Position numbers and translations under genes: made by a program. From JdFR-22 sp964534325 (GTDB lineage: Archaea; Halobacteriota; Archaeoglobi; Archaeoglobales; Archaeoglobaceae), in the NCBI GenBank assembly GCA_964534325.1, contig CAZHOR010000012.1, positions 18,057 to 82,056 of the forward strand: DNA of 64,000 nt, given 5' to 3'. The notes under the pieces were generated by a model that was not told the DNA's origin, made no database searches, and worked only from the letters and a program-made list of their open reading frames with translations. Positions 50,567 through 60,062 of the stretch are shown here, in pieces. Positions within the stretch are counted from its first letter, which is position 1. Every line of letters starts with the position of its first letter.

Positions 50567-50941
50567 CTATTTTACCTCTATGGGGACCACGTTCTTCCAT
50601 AAACCGTGTTTATTGCACATCTCATAGGCGATCAGGTTCACGGATTCGTCCAGTTTTATCTTGAAAGTTGCTTCTGGGTCGGTGGATACGGGTGCGAATG
50701 TAACCCTCCCCAGGAACCTGTCGTCGGCGTATAGCTCCGACCACATGATAAAGTGCTCATATTCGTTGGGATGTTCCAGGAGCTTTCCGGTCACTATTTT
50801 AACTTCAAAAGACTCTCCCGCTTTAACGGAATCGGGACATTCGATCTGTGGAGAGTGTTTCTTTTCCAGATCACTCATTTCCCCCACACTCTTGTCTGGC
50901 CAATTCACTTTTTTCTGTAAAGAGAATCCAGCTTCAGCCAC
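50567..50941 (-). CDS. Superoxide reductase (neelaredoxin type)
   Basis: This one-iron enzyme reduces superoxide to peroxide without making oxygen. The iron ligands are LEKKHSP (Glu and His), EHPNEYEHFI (two His) and YEMCNKHGLW (Cys and His). It lacks the extra desulforedoxin domain. Translation starts at the GTG at 50941, since GGAGGTGG precedes it by five bases and the GTG at 50950 lies inside the ribosome site. The shared promoter module is immediately upstream. The next gene is the cupredoxin. Confidence 0.93.
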   Translation of the reverse strand: MAEAGFSLQKKVNWPDKSVGEMSDLEKKHSPQIECPDSVKAGESFEVKIVTGKLLEHPNEYEHFIMWSELYADDRFLGRVTFAPVSTDPEATFKIKLDESVNLIAYEMCNKHGLWKNVVPIEVK

Positions 50942-50976
50942 AATTACCACCTCCTATTTAGATGAACATCTTTGGG

Positions 50977-51026
50977 GTTTTCCAGGCATTAAGCATTGTG
51001 AAAAATGAATTGAAAATAGTGAAAAT
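50977..51026 (-). promoter_or_regulatory. Shared promoter module, site 4 (superoxide reductase)
   Basis: Read toward the gene: TTTTCACTATTTTC, then TTTTTCACAATGCTTAATG, then CCTGGAAAACCCC. It fills the gap between the end of the DUF835 regulator gene (stop at 51026) and the superoxide reductase start. Confidence 0.65.
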
Positions 51027-53800
51027 TATGTGGAGAAAAGCTCTCTACCTTTTTCGGTCATTTCAACCAGCTTGAACCTCCCCTCGGTCGATTCAACCAG
51101 ATACCCGTGGTTGACGAGTCTTCTGATCCTCTTTCTTGCAGTAGGTTTGCTTATGCCCAGCTCCTTACCCACATCCGTATAGGTGGGTTTTATACCCGAC
51201 TTGTTCTGTTTGAATATTAACTTCATGACGTCAAGCAAATCATCAGGCAATTTTGTCATGTGCCTGGGCTCTATTTGACTGCATTCCTTATTCAGAAGCT
51301 TTAATTGTCTCTCATCAAGTGTTTGAGGGTCAACGGATAAAACGATTATGTGATCTTTGAGGTAGGAAATCTCTCTGAGGTTTTGAATAAAGTATAGGAC
51401 ACTCTCAAAATCGTTGTTGGAGATGAGGTAGTCCAGCCTATCTATTAAGAACGCCGTGCTGTTCATTTGTTCCATCCTGGCCTCTATTTCGCTCAACTCA
51501 GGAGTAAAGGAACCCTCACCCTTCCTGGCAAGCCACCAGAAATCCTGCAGTCCCTCCAGGTTGGCCTTAAATCTTTCTTGAGGTGTTCGGGATACCACGA
51601 TTCCTGGATAGCCCACTTTAAGCAAATCCTTAAATCCTTCCAGAGATTTGGATAGGGTATTCTCCAGCTCCAGATATAGTTCGCCTTCACTGAGGTGAAA
51701 TCTCATCAACTGCTTCTTCACTTCCTCCTCAGACCGTTTCTGCTCGGTTACATCCCTGTTGACGGCTACAATACCTATAACTCTGTCAGTGGAATCCGTC
51801 ATGAGAGAGAATTTTGTTTCAATGAACCTTTTATCATCTCCAGGGATTATGTACTCCTGGGTTACCGCTCCCTTTTCCAGCACGCACTCTAAAGCGTTTT
51901 CAGCCTTCTTCTGTTCTTCAGGTGCTACCAGTTCAATGAACTTCTTGCCCAGAAAATAATCCCTGCCGTACCCGAAAGTGTTAATAGTGGCCTCGTTGAT
52001 ATCCTCAATATTACCTTCCTTATCGGTGATTATTACGCTGTCGCTGGACATCTTTACCGCAGTAGATAGCCGCTGAAGCTCTTCTTGCATTTCCATACGG
52101 TCGAGAAGCACCTGCACATTGTTCATAAAGGCTTCAATCTGTTTGGCATCTTCTTCCGTGTAGTTGGAAGTTTTATTGGCCACTGCGGCAATGGAGACGA
52201 TTTTTCCTGAGCTGAATGTGGGTACTACCAGAATCCTCTTTAGAGGGATATGTTCCTCAGGAACCCCTTTTTTACCGCTCATGTTCTGGTAATCGTTGGA
52301 AACTATCCGATCTCTTTTGCTTACCACATCTCCCCATACACCGGAAGTGGGGAGGGGGAATTCCTTTGGTTTGTCCTGTACTCCACAATCCTTTAACGCC
52401 TTTGGTGACCACGAATAAACGTTCATTACAGTTTCGTCATCGTTTAAGAAGCCATAGAAGGCGTATTCGCTTTGGGTCATCTCCAGGATCTTGTTCAGCA
52501 CGTGGTCGCAGAGAGCCTCGTAACCGACGTCGACCATCTGAGCGGCTTCCCATAATGATTCAAGTCTTTGAGTCAGCCTTTTCTGCTCTTCCTGTGCCTT
52601 TCTTCGTTCGGAGACATCCCTAAATACTACTACAGCCCCCATAATTTTTCCGCTCTCTAAGATAGGGGTAACAGTGTACTCAACGGGGAAGCTGGTCCCA
52701 TCTTTTCTCCAGAATATATCGCTAATGATGTGGCGGGTGGTCTTATCTTCCAGTGTGCTGTATATGGGACACTTGTTTCTGGGGTAGGGGGAGCCATCAG
52801 ACCTGGTGTGATGAAGTATATCGTGCTGATGCTTGCCGATAAGCTCTTCAGGCCTGAATCCGGTTATTTCTACTGCAGCAGGATTCACAAAAGTAGTGTT
52901 ACCTTCCAAGTCCACCCCGTATATTCCCTCACCCACTGACTTAAGTATCAGCCTGTTCTGTCTGAAAAGCTGCCTTACTTTCTCTTCTGCATTCCTCCGC
53001 TTCTTGTTGGCTTCGATTGAGGACAAAGCATAAGCAATATCTTCCGCTATCTGGGTCAATAGCTCCATTTCTTCATCTCCAAAGGCATCTCTCTTGCTGG
53101 AGTAGATGCATAGAGCGCCGTAAGTGTAATCATCAGCAATTAGAGGAATAGCTGCACTGGACTGATAGCCTCTTTCCAGAGCTGGTTGCCTCCAGGGCTC
53201 AAAAGCGGAGTCATTGCGGATGTCGCGCATAATGGATGGTTTACCGGTCTTTATTGCAGTCCCGGTGGGTCCTTTGCCGGTAGGAGCCTCATCCCATGTT
53301 ATTTCTATAGAGTCGAGGTATCCTTCCTCGAAACCTGATTGGGCTACAGGAATGACCTTCTGGTGTTCTTCTTCAATGAACCCTATCCACACCATCCTGT
53401 ATTCATGTACACTGGTGAGTATGTCGCATGCAGACTGCAACAACTCTTCCTTATCCTTTACCCGGGTTATAAGGTGATTTATCTCTGTTAGGGATCTCAA
53501 GACCTTATCGAGGAATAAAATTCTGGACTCGGCTTTTTGACTCTCTTTTAGTTTTTGTCGGAGGTATTCATTTCTCTCTTCCAGCTGGGAAGTACACTGG
53601 TCGACCAGTACCTCCATTTTATCCAGATAGTCTTCCAGCTCCCTTTCGATCAACTCTAAATTTTTTTCAGAGTTATCATCACTCAATATATTTCTCAATC
53701 GGCTCAGAAGCTGTTCCCTGGTTTTTTTCCATGACCCCTCCAGCCCATCAGACGTAGTGGACAATATAAACCCCCACAAGCTTTTCACAAGCTTTTCCAA
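51026..53800 (-). CDS. GAF-PAS-GAF-PAS-DUF835-winged-helix one-component regulator
   Basis: The 924-residue soluble protein has an N-terminal helical part, a GAF domain (about 96-265), PAS (about 270-395), a second GAF (about 415-580), PAS (about 583-695), DUF835 (about 700-850, with GIVVSRTP, FLIDRLDYL and VLSVDP) and a C-terminal winged helix (about 855-924, GISKPTARKRIRRLVNHGYLV). It has no kinase or receiver. Sensing and DNA binding in one chain suggests a one-component transcription regulator. It ends at the promoter of superoxide reductase. Confidence 0.85.
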   Translation of the reverse strand: MEKLVKSLWGFILSTTSDGLEGSWKKTREQLLSRLRNILSDDNSEKNLELIERELEDYLDKMEVLVDQCTSQLEERNEYLRQKLKESQKAESRILFLDKVLRSLTEINHLITRVKDKEELLQSACDILTSVHEYRMVWIGFIEEEHQKVIPVAQSGFEEGYLDSIEITWDEAPTGKGPTGTAIKTGKPSIMRDIRNDSAFEPWRQPALERGYQSSAAIPLIADDYTYGALCIYSSKRDAFGDEEMELLTQIAEDIAYALSSIEANKKRRNAEEKVRQLFRQNRLILKSVGEGIYGVDLEGNTTFVNPAAVEITGFRPEELIGKHQHDILHHTRSDGSPYPRNKCPIYSTLEDKTTRHIISDIFWRKDGTSFPVEYTVTPILESGKIMGAVVVFRDVSERRKAQEEQKRLTQRLESLWEAAQMVDVGYEALCDHVLNKILEMTQSEYAFYGFLNDDETVMNVYSWSPKALKDCGVQDKPKEFPLPTSGVWGDVVSKRDRIVSNDYQNMSGKKGVPEEHIPLKRILVVPTFSSGKIVSIAAVANKTSNYTEEDAKQIEAFMNNVQVLLDRMEMQEELQRLSTAVKMSSDSVIITDKEGNIEDINEATINTFGYGRDYFLGKKFIELVAPEEQKKAENALECVLEKGAVTQEYIIPGDDKRFIETKFSLMTDSTDRVIGIVAVNRDVTEQKRSEEEVKKQLMRFHLSEGELYLELENTLSKSLEGFKDLLKVGYPGIVVSRTPQERFKANLEGLQDFWWLARKGEGSFTPELSEIEARMEQMNSTAFLIDRLDYLISNNDFESVLYFIQNLREISYLKDHIIVLSVDPQTLDERQLKLLNKECSQIEPRHMTKLPDDLLDVMKLIFKQNKSGIKPTYTDVGKELGISKPTARKRIRRLVNHGYLVESTEGRFKLVEMTEKGRELFST

Positions 53801-53984
53801 TGATTAATTATTTACTAATACCAGGTGATTTATAAGAATATTGGTGAATTCAGAGCGCAGATTGGGGCGTAAAATCACTCAAATGGGTCGTTGAAAATAG
53901 ATTTTGGTTTTTTAGTATGTTTGGAAAGCTAAAAAACGGGGTAAATTAGAGGTGTTGAGCAAACAACACCTTGGAGGGGGGTAA
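53801..53984. other. Intergenic region, no gene seen
   Basis: It contains an AT-rich stretch and GGTGTT repeats near 53951 but no convincing frame. It separates the regulator from the DUF5371-like gene. Confidence 0.4.
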
Positions 53985-54212
53985 TTAAAGCCTGCATTTC
54001 TCTATTAAGGGAGTTAGGTATCCGGGAGTTCTTCCTCCTCTTTTCTCCCTTGAATGCCTTTTTTTTGGCTCTTCATGGGATATAAAACAGTCCAGATAAT
54101 GCTTTATCGCTTCACTGAGAGCATCCTTGGTTGTTTCAATCCCTGTTTTTTCTTTGAGTTGTTCGAGGGTTTCGTCTGCAAGTTCTACATTAACATAAAT
54201 ACATCTTCCCAA
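53985..54212 (-). CDS. DUF5371-like small protein, copy 2
   Basis: The 75-residue protein has VELADETLEQLKEKTGIETTKDALSEAIKHYLDC and a basic tail (KKRHSREKRGGRTPGYL), matching the gene at 41151 in both parts. The N-terminal strand plus two helices suggest a ribbon-helix-helix fold. No toxin partner is adjacent. A TATA-like AT block (about 54240-54258) precedes it. Confidence 0.6.
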   Translation of the reverse strand: MGRCIYVNVELADETLEQLKEKTGIETTKDALSEAIKHYLDCFISHEEPKKRHSREKRGGRTPGYLTPLIEKCRL

Positions 54213-54371
54213 TATAAGTCACCTCGCCATATAATATTATACCTTTAATTAAAAATAATGATTGTTAAAGAAATAGTTAAAGAAAGTTTAAAGAGCATAT
54301 CTTTCTGAGAGATGTGTACACACGGATCAAAACTTTATGATTACCATAGATTCAAAATCAAAAAATTACTT

Positions 54372-54462
54372 GACCATCTAATTCTATAAATATATACTGC
54401 CAGGATGGTCGATACTCTTACCCCCCAACAACCTCCAACTTACTTTTTGTTAACCATCCTGG
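54372..54462. promoter_or_regulatory. Inverted repeats around a TATA box
   Basis: GACCATC (54372-54378) and GATGGTC (54404-54410) flank CTATAAATATATA. CCAGGATGGT (54400-54409) and ACCATCCTGG (54453-54462) form a second, perfect 10-bp pair. The nested half-sites resemble operator copies at a promoter, but no nearby start codon fits closely on either strand. A separate TATA-like CCTTTTATATGTT at about 54608-54620 suits the plus-strand sensor gene. Confidence 0.4.
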
Positions 54463-54686
54463 TTTTACAATAAATGCCGGTTGGAGAGAATTATTTTTTA
54501 CGGGATTGATGAGTCAAGGAAAGCGTTTTAAGTCCGTTATAATTGACTGTTAGCGAAAAGAGATAAGCTATTTCTCATAATAAATAGCCGATAACAAATG
54601 ACATAATCCTTTTATATGTTCGCCAATATGTTTAAACAATTTCAAGATTGTAAATTAAGGAGAAAAGTTTGTTAAAAGGAGATGTA

Positions 54687-57600
54687 ATGATCTATAGGGG
54701 CTCTATCCAACCTTCCGAAAACCTGTGGCAAACCACTTTTGATGCTATTACAGATGCAGTATGTCTGCTGGATTTGGATTTTAGGATTTTGCAGTGCAAC
54801 AAGGCTATGGCAAATCTGTTAGGTAAATCCGTTGATGAACTCATAGGGAAAACCTGCTGGGAGCTTATCCACGGTACCACCGAGCCATATGAGAATTGCC
54901 CGGTTATCAGAATGAAGAATAGTCTGGAAAGAGAATCTCTTATTCTTCCCATATATAACAGGTGGTACCACGTTACCGCTGACCCCCTCTTTGGTGATGG
55001 TGGAGAGCTCACGGGTTGTGTGCACGTTATCAGGGACATCACTGAACGTAAGGAGATGGAGAAAGACCTTTTTAGGGTACTGGAGAATNNNNNNNNNNNN
55101 NNNNNNNNNNNNNNNNNNNNNNNNNNNNNNNNNNNNNNNNNNNNNNNNNNNNNNNNNNNNNNNNNNNNNNNNNNNNNNNNNNNNNNNNGGACATCACTGA
55201 ACGTAAGGAGATGGAGAAAGACCTTTTTAGGGTACTGGAGAATGTTCCTGTTCCTACCTTCGTGCTGGATAAGGATCACCGGGTAAGGTACTGGAATAAG
55301 GCGTGTGAAGAGCTCACGGGCTACAGCAAAGAAGATATAATCGGTACCCACAACCACTGGAAACCATTCTTCTCCAAACCAAGACCTCTTCTCGCTGACG
55401 TTGTTCTGGAAGGCGTGGAAGAGTTCTATGAGAAGAAGGATGTGGATAAGCGGAAGATAAAGAAGGTAAAGGATCAGGAAGACACCTATGAACTGGAACT
55501 ATTCCTCCCTCGATTTGGGAGATGGGTGTATTTTAGGGCATCTCTCCTGAGGTCTAACGGTGAGGTAATTGGTGTTATAGAGACCATGCAGGACGTTAGC
55601 GAGCGGAGGTTGATGGAGGAGATTGTTAAGGCTGCAGAGCAGGAGAAGGGTGCTGTGCTGGACAGTATGAGTGAAGTGGTCATGTTCCAGAATTTGAACC
55701 ACAGGGTCTTGCTGGCTAATCGGGCGGCAGGCGATGCTGTAGGCATGGATCCTAATGCTATGGTGGGGGACTCCTGTTATGAGGTGTGGTTCAATCGCTC
55801 TCAGCCGTGTGAGAACTGTCCTATAGAGAAAGCCTACGAGACAGGAAAGACCCAGGAAGCAGAGTTGACCGATGGAAAATACGTGTGGAAGGTAAGCGGC
55901 TATCCGGTTAAGGACGAAACAGGGAAGATCAGCGGTATAGTGGAGGTGGGACTGGACATCACTGAACGTAAGGAGATGGAGAAAGACCTTTTTAGGGTAC
56001 TGGAGAATGTTCCTGTTCCTACCTTCGTGCTGGATAAGGATCACCGGGTAAGGTACTGGAATAAGGCGTGTGAAGAGCTCACGGGCTACAGCAAAGAAGA
56101 TATAATCGGTACCCACAACCACTGGAAACCATTCTTCTCCAAACCAAGACCTCTTCTCGCTGACGTTGTTCTGGAAGGCGTGGAAGAGTTCTATGAGAAG
56201 AAGGATGTGGATAAGCGGAAGATAAAGAAGGTAAAGGATCAGGAAGACACCTATGAACTGGAACTATTCCTCCCTCGATTTGGGAGATGGGTGTATTTTA
56301 GGGCATCTCTCCTGAGGTCTAACGGTGAGGTAATTGGTGTTATAGAGACCATGCAGGACGTTAGCGAGCGGAGGTTGATGGAGGAGATTGTTAAGGCTGC
56401 AGAGCAGGAGAAGGGTGCTGTGCTGGACAGTATGAGTGAAGTGGTCATGTTCCAGAATTTGAACCACAGGGTCTTGCTGGCTAATCGGGCGGCAGGCGAT
56501 GCTGTAGGCATGGATCCTAATGCTATGGTGGGGGACTCCTGTTATGAGGTGTGGTTCAATCGCTCTCAGCCGTGTGAGAACTGTCCTATAGAGAAAGCCT
56601 ACGAGACAGGAAAGACCCAGGAAGCCGAAATCACATATGGGGGGAAAGTGTGGTTCATCCGGGGCTATCCTGTGAAGGACGAGACGGGTGAAGTGGGTGG
56701 TATTGTAGAAGTAGCTCAGGATATAACCGAGCGAAAGAGAGCAGCGGATAAGATAAAAGAGAGAGAGGAATTGTACAGAAATCTGGTAGAAAGAGCGAAT
56801 GATGGCATCGCCATAATTCAGGATGGCCTGATCAAATACGTTAATCCCCGACTGACCGAGATGGGCGGTTATTATACTGAAGAGTTGATCAACACTCGTT
56901 TCGAAACGTATTTTCACCCTGATGAGCAAGCTAAAGTCCTGGACCGCTATGAGAAACGTATAGCAGGCGAGAATGCACCGTCTATCTACGAGACAATATT
57001 GAGGAATAAGGACGGAGATAAACTATTTGTAGAGATTAATGCAGGTATCACAACCTATCAGGGACGTCCTGCCGACCTGGTGATGTTGAGAGATATCACT
57101 GAGCGCAAGCACATCGATGAAAAGCTGAGAAGACAGTTGATGAAGTTCAAGCTGGAAGACGGATACCTCTATCTGGTGAAAGAGGCTATACCGGCTTTAT
57201 CATTGGAAGCCCTTAAAGACCTTATAAAAGTGGGCTACGGCGCCCATATTATCTCCAGAACCCCTAAAGAAGAGTTCAAGAAGACCATTAAAGAGAACTT
57301 CAGATTTTTATGGCTGGGAGAGAAGGGCGAAGATAAAACTCTATCTTTAAGCGAAGAGGAAATCGAACAGAAACTGGAGAACATGTACAGAAAAAGTGCT
57401 GTCTTGATAGACAGGCTGGACTATCTCATATCCAAAAGAGGCTTTGAGGAAACCCTCTCATTTGTACAGCGGCTCAGAGATATTGCATACTTTAACGAGC
57501 TGGTCATTATCCTATCCATCAACGCAGAAACCATCAACGAGAAGGAGTTCAACTTGCTTAAAATGGAGACCGAAGAGGTAGAGACCCAGCACATGGTGAA

Positions 57601-57832
57601 ACTGCCAGAAGACTTGCTGGAAGTCCTGAGATACGTCTACAAGCAGAACAATAGAGGAATCAAACCCATATACACAGATATCTGTAATGACCTGGGAATC
57701 AGCAAGCCCACGGTGATGAGCAGGGTAAGACAGTTAGTATCCAAGGGTTACGTAACCTCAAACGCCAAAGGTAGAAGTAAAGTAGTAGAGCTCACAGAAA
57801 AGGGCTGGAGCATATTCCTGGACAAAGATTAG
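54687..57832 (+). CDS. Multi-PAS DUF835-winged-helix regulator, interrupted by an assembly gap
   Basis: The protein has an N-terminal PAS (about residues 15-120) ending at the 100-N gap. After it come two near-identical modules of two PAS domains each, a further PAS, DUF835 and a winged helix (GISKPTVMSRVRQLVSKGYV). The ATG at 54687 has AAGGAGAT five bases upstream. The 55 bases before the gap repeat exactly the first 55 after it. Merging them gives an in-frame protein of 996 residues, and further 255-residue copies may be missing. The frame would otherwise be broken by the arbitrary 100-N length. Confidence 0.85.
55089..55188. other. 100-N assembly gap
   Basis: Exactly 100 Ns mark an unresolved scaffold join. 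The bases at 55034-55088 are identical to 55189-55243, so the two contig ends share 55 bases, a typical k-mer length. The gap is therefore a repeat-resolution artefact inside the PAS repeats. Confidence 0.95.
55189..55860 (+). repeat. Tandem direct repeat, copy 1
   Basis: About 672 bases appear identical to 55954-56625, with a period of 765 bases (255 codons). Each unit encodes the ERKEMEKDLFRVLEN linker plus two PAS domains. Identity at the DNA level implies a recent duplication or gene conversion. Confidence 0.85.
55954..56625 (+). repeat. Tandem direct repeat, copy 2
   Basis: This is the second copy of the unit at 55189-55860. The copies part company after the QEA codons: copy 1 continues ELTDGKYVWK and copy 2 EITYGGKVWF. 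Confidence 0.85.
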
Positions 57833-57888
57833 TTAAGTGGATGATTAGATGAAACATTATAGTTGAAGAATAATTCAACGGGTCTTTT

Positions 57889-59550
57889 TTATATCAATAG
57901 TTTCCTGCTTCTTTCCGCAAGTTCAAGAGATTTTGCTCTTCCTGTATTCGATTGTATGAGGTATCCGGAGTTGACCAGTTTTCTCACCCGTTTTCTTACT
58001 GTTGGTTTGGTTATTCCTGCTGCTTTTTCGACTTCAGTGTAAGAGGGTTTTCTTCCTGCTTTGTTCTCGTTGTAGATAAATTTGAGGATCCTGAGATGGT
58101 CATTGGAGAGCTTGAACTCATCCTTGCGCTCCAGGTCTATGGTCTCTTTCTCTATTAATCTCAACTCTCTTTCACTTAAGGTGTTGGGGTCTATAGGGAG
58201 TATAACAATGTGTCCGTTCAAGTAGGCTGTTTCTCTCAGACTCTGAATAAATTTCAGAGTCTTCATGAACCCATTATGGATCTTGAGGTATTCTAACCTG
58301 TCGACCAGGATCACCATTCCGGAGAGGTCCTCTATAAAAGAGTTAATCTTTTCAGGGTCAGGAAAAATAGAATTGGCGATTTCTCTCTCACTTATCCAGC
58401 AGAAATCGCAATCATCATTAAGGGACTCAAATTTCTCTCGAGGTGTTCTGGAGATGATAAACCCGTGGTAATCCAATTCGATTAATTGATTGAAAAGCTC
58501 CAGTGAATTGAACATCGACTTCTCTTTTACCGTGTATATGTTCCCCTCATCTATCCTGAACTTGAGCTGACTCATTTTCGCTTCCCTCTCAGCAACTTTT
58601 CTGCCAGTAATGTCCCGTAGAAAGTTCATGGAGGTATGATCTTCATTCCAGGGAAGCCTTATTGACCTCAATTCTACCCACTTGGTTTTCCCGCATCTGT
58701 CCCAGATTCTAAAGGAGTAAGTACGGGGTGTTCCTCCCCCATCTTGTTTGAGATGCCATTCAGAAACCCTCTTTTTATCCACAGGATGAATAACTTCTTC
58801 AAAAGACCTGGATTTCAGCTCTTCTTCATTAAGACCAAGGATTTCTTCTGCCTGAGGATTGGCGAAACTTATTACTCCATCATCCATCAGGACAATTCCC
58901 TCGACAGTGTTCTCCGCCAGAGTGTCGTACCTCTTTTCTAACTTTTTTAAGGCTGTTTCCAGTTCCCTGCATCTTTTTCTGGCCCTTAAGGATGACAGAG
59001 CATACGCAATACTATCAGAAAACTGGGTCAACAAATCCATCTCTTTTTCACCAAAAGCATCTGATCTGTTGGACTGAACTATCAAAACACCGTGAACGTG
59101 CCCATCCACAACGAGAGGGAGATCTACACAGGAAGGAAACCCTTTAACTTGCGGCTCCTTCCAGAACTCCAACCTCAGGTCGGGAGAGCTGGTTCCAGAG
59201 GACCCCTCACCTTTATCAGGAGCATCTTCAGGACCACAATGGATTGATTTAAAGTTTGTTTTCTTTTTGTTGAGCCCGGCACGGGCAACAGGCAAAAATT
59301 TGGAAAATCCTTCTTGTATGAACCCTATCCAGATAAATTGGTAGCCGCACTCTTTGTGGAGTATGTTGCAAGCGTCCTTTAACAACCTCTTCTCGTCCTC
59401 TTCTCTGGAAATGAGGTGGTTGAGGACCATTAGAGATTTTAAGAGGCGGAGGGACTGGTGGTCTTTACCTTTTCCAGAGTCATCATATTTTATCAAAGCA
59501 TCTAGCATCCACCTAACGCTGTCCTTACCGTTATTAGATATTGAATGCAT
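57889..59550 (-). CDS. GAF-PAS-DUF835-winged-helix one-component regulator
   Basis: The 553-residue protein has a GAF domain (about 35-200), PAS (about 210-325), DUF835 (about 330-480, with GFIISRTP, ILVDRLEYL and LPIDP) and a winged helix (GITKPTVRKRVRKLVNSGYLI, about 485-553). It is the compact version of the neighbours at 51026 and 54687. The frame converges on the end of the multi-PAS gene. A TAAATATATATAG stretch about 90 bases upstream could be its TATA box. Confidence 0.85.
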   Translation of the reverse strand: MHSISNNGKDSVRWMLDALIKYDDSGKGKDHQSLRLLKSLMVLNHLISREEDEKRLLKDACNILHKECGYQFIWIGFIQEGFSKFLPVARAGLNKKKTNFKSIHCGPEDAPDKGEGSSGTSSPDLRLEFWKEPQVKGFPSCVDLPLVVDGHVHGVLIVQSNRSDAFGEKEMDLLTQFSDSIAYALSSLRARKRCRELETALKKLEKRYDTLAENTVEGIVLMDDGVISFANPQAEEILGLNEEELKSRSFEEVIHPVDKKRVSEWHLKQDGGGTPRTYSFRIWDRCGKTKWVELRSIRLPWNEDHTSMNFLRDITGRKVAEREAKMSQLKFRIDEGNIYTVKEKSMFNSLELFNQLIELDYHGFIISRTPREKFESLNDDCDFCWISEREIANSIFPDPEKINSFIEDLSGMVILVDRLEYLKIHNGFMKTLKFIQSLRETAYLNGHIVILPIDPNTLSERELRLIEKETIDLERKDEFKLSNDHLRILKFIYNENKAGRKPSYTEVEKAAGITKPTVRKRVRKLVNSGYLIQSNTGRAKSLELAERSRKLLI

Positions 59551-59816
59551 CTACCAACCCCTCTGATGGCACAGAACGCCAAAATCCCCCTATAATGCGA
59601 CACCAAGATGTGTGGTGATTACTTTTGGTACACCGTAAATATATATAGTGAACTATTTAACTTTTACGAGCCATTATTTTAACAAGTATATTAAGAAATA
59701 AAGGACTTGTAGTATTTAAATTACTGACCAAAATTACTGACCAAACCTCACCTAATTTCAGATACGGGAAAAGAAAGAGAAAGAAAGAGGAAAGAAGGAG
59801 TAAACGAAAAGAAGAA
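59551..59816. other. Intergenic region
   Basis: It holds a TATA-like box near 59640 and a short direct repeat (ATTACTGACCAAA twice, 59721-59750). No reading frame was seen. Confidence 0.4.
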
Positions 59817-59975
59817 TCAGGTTTTAGTTGCTTTCTTTATGTCTTCAAGCGCTTTTTCTGAAAGAGAATCTTCTTCATGAGATCCTATGGAGTGCTTTTG
59901 CATTTTCTCCAACAGATCTGACTCAGAATCCCCTATACCCTCATATCCACAACGCCTGCAGAACACCTTATACAT
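59817..59975 (-). CDS. DUF1059-like small metal-binding protein
   Basis: The 52-residue frame begins MYKVFCRRCGYEGIGDSESD. Two Cys and two later His (KHSIGSH) follow the spacing of DUF1059 metal-binding peptides. AAGGGTGAT sits six bases before the ATG, and a copy of the shared promoter module lies upstream. Function is not known. Confidence 0.68.
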   Translation of the reverse strand: MYKVFCRRCGYEGIGDSESDLLEKMQKHSIGSHEEDSLSEKALEDIKKATKT

Positions 59976-59996
59976 AACACATCACCCTTTAAACAT

Positions 59997-60048
59997 GGGT
60001 TTTCTTCGGATTAAGCATTAAGAAAAACATGATGAAAATACTAAAAAC
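59997..60048 (-). promoter_or_regulatory. Shared promoter module, site 5 (DUF1059-like gene)
   Basis: Read toward the gene: GTATTTTCATC, then TTTTTCTTAATGCTTAAT, then CCGAAGAAAACCC. The TTCAC block is degenerate, but the central and right blocks match well. Confidence 0.55.
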
Positions 60049-60062
60049 ATCACAGAATTATT

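Noticed and set aside
55089..55286. A reading frame running through the N-gap into an alternative frame (ending near 55286)
   Set aside because: It results from the arbitrary 100-N length. The repeat structure shows the true frame continues as in the post-gap contig.
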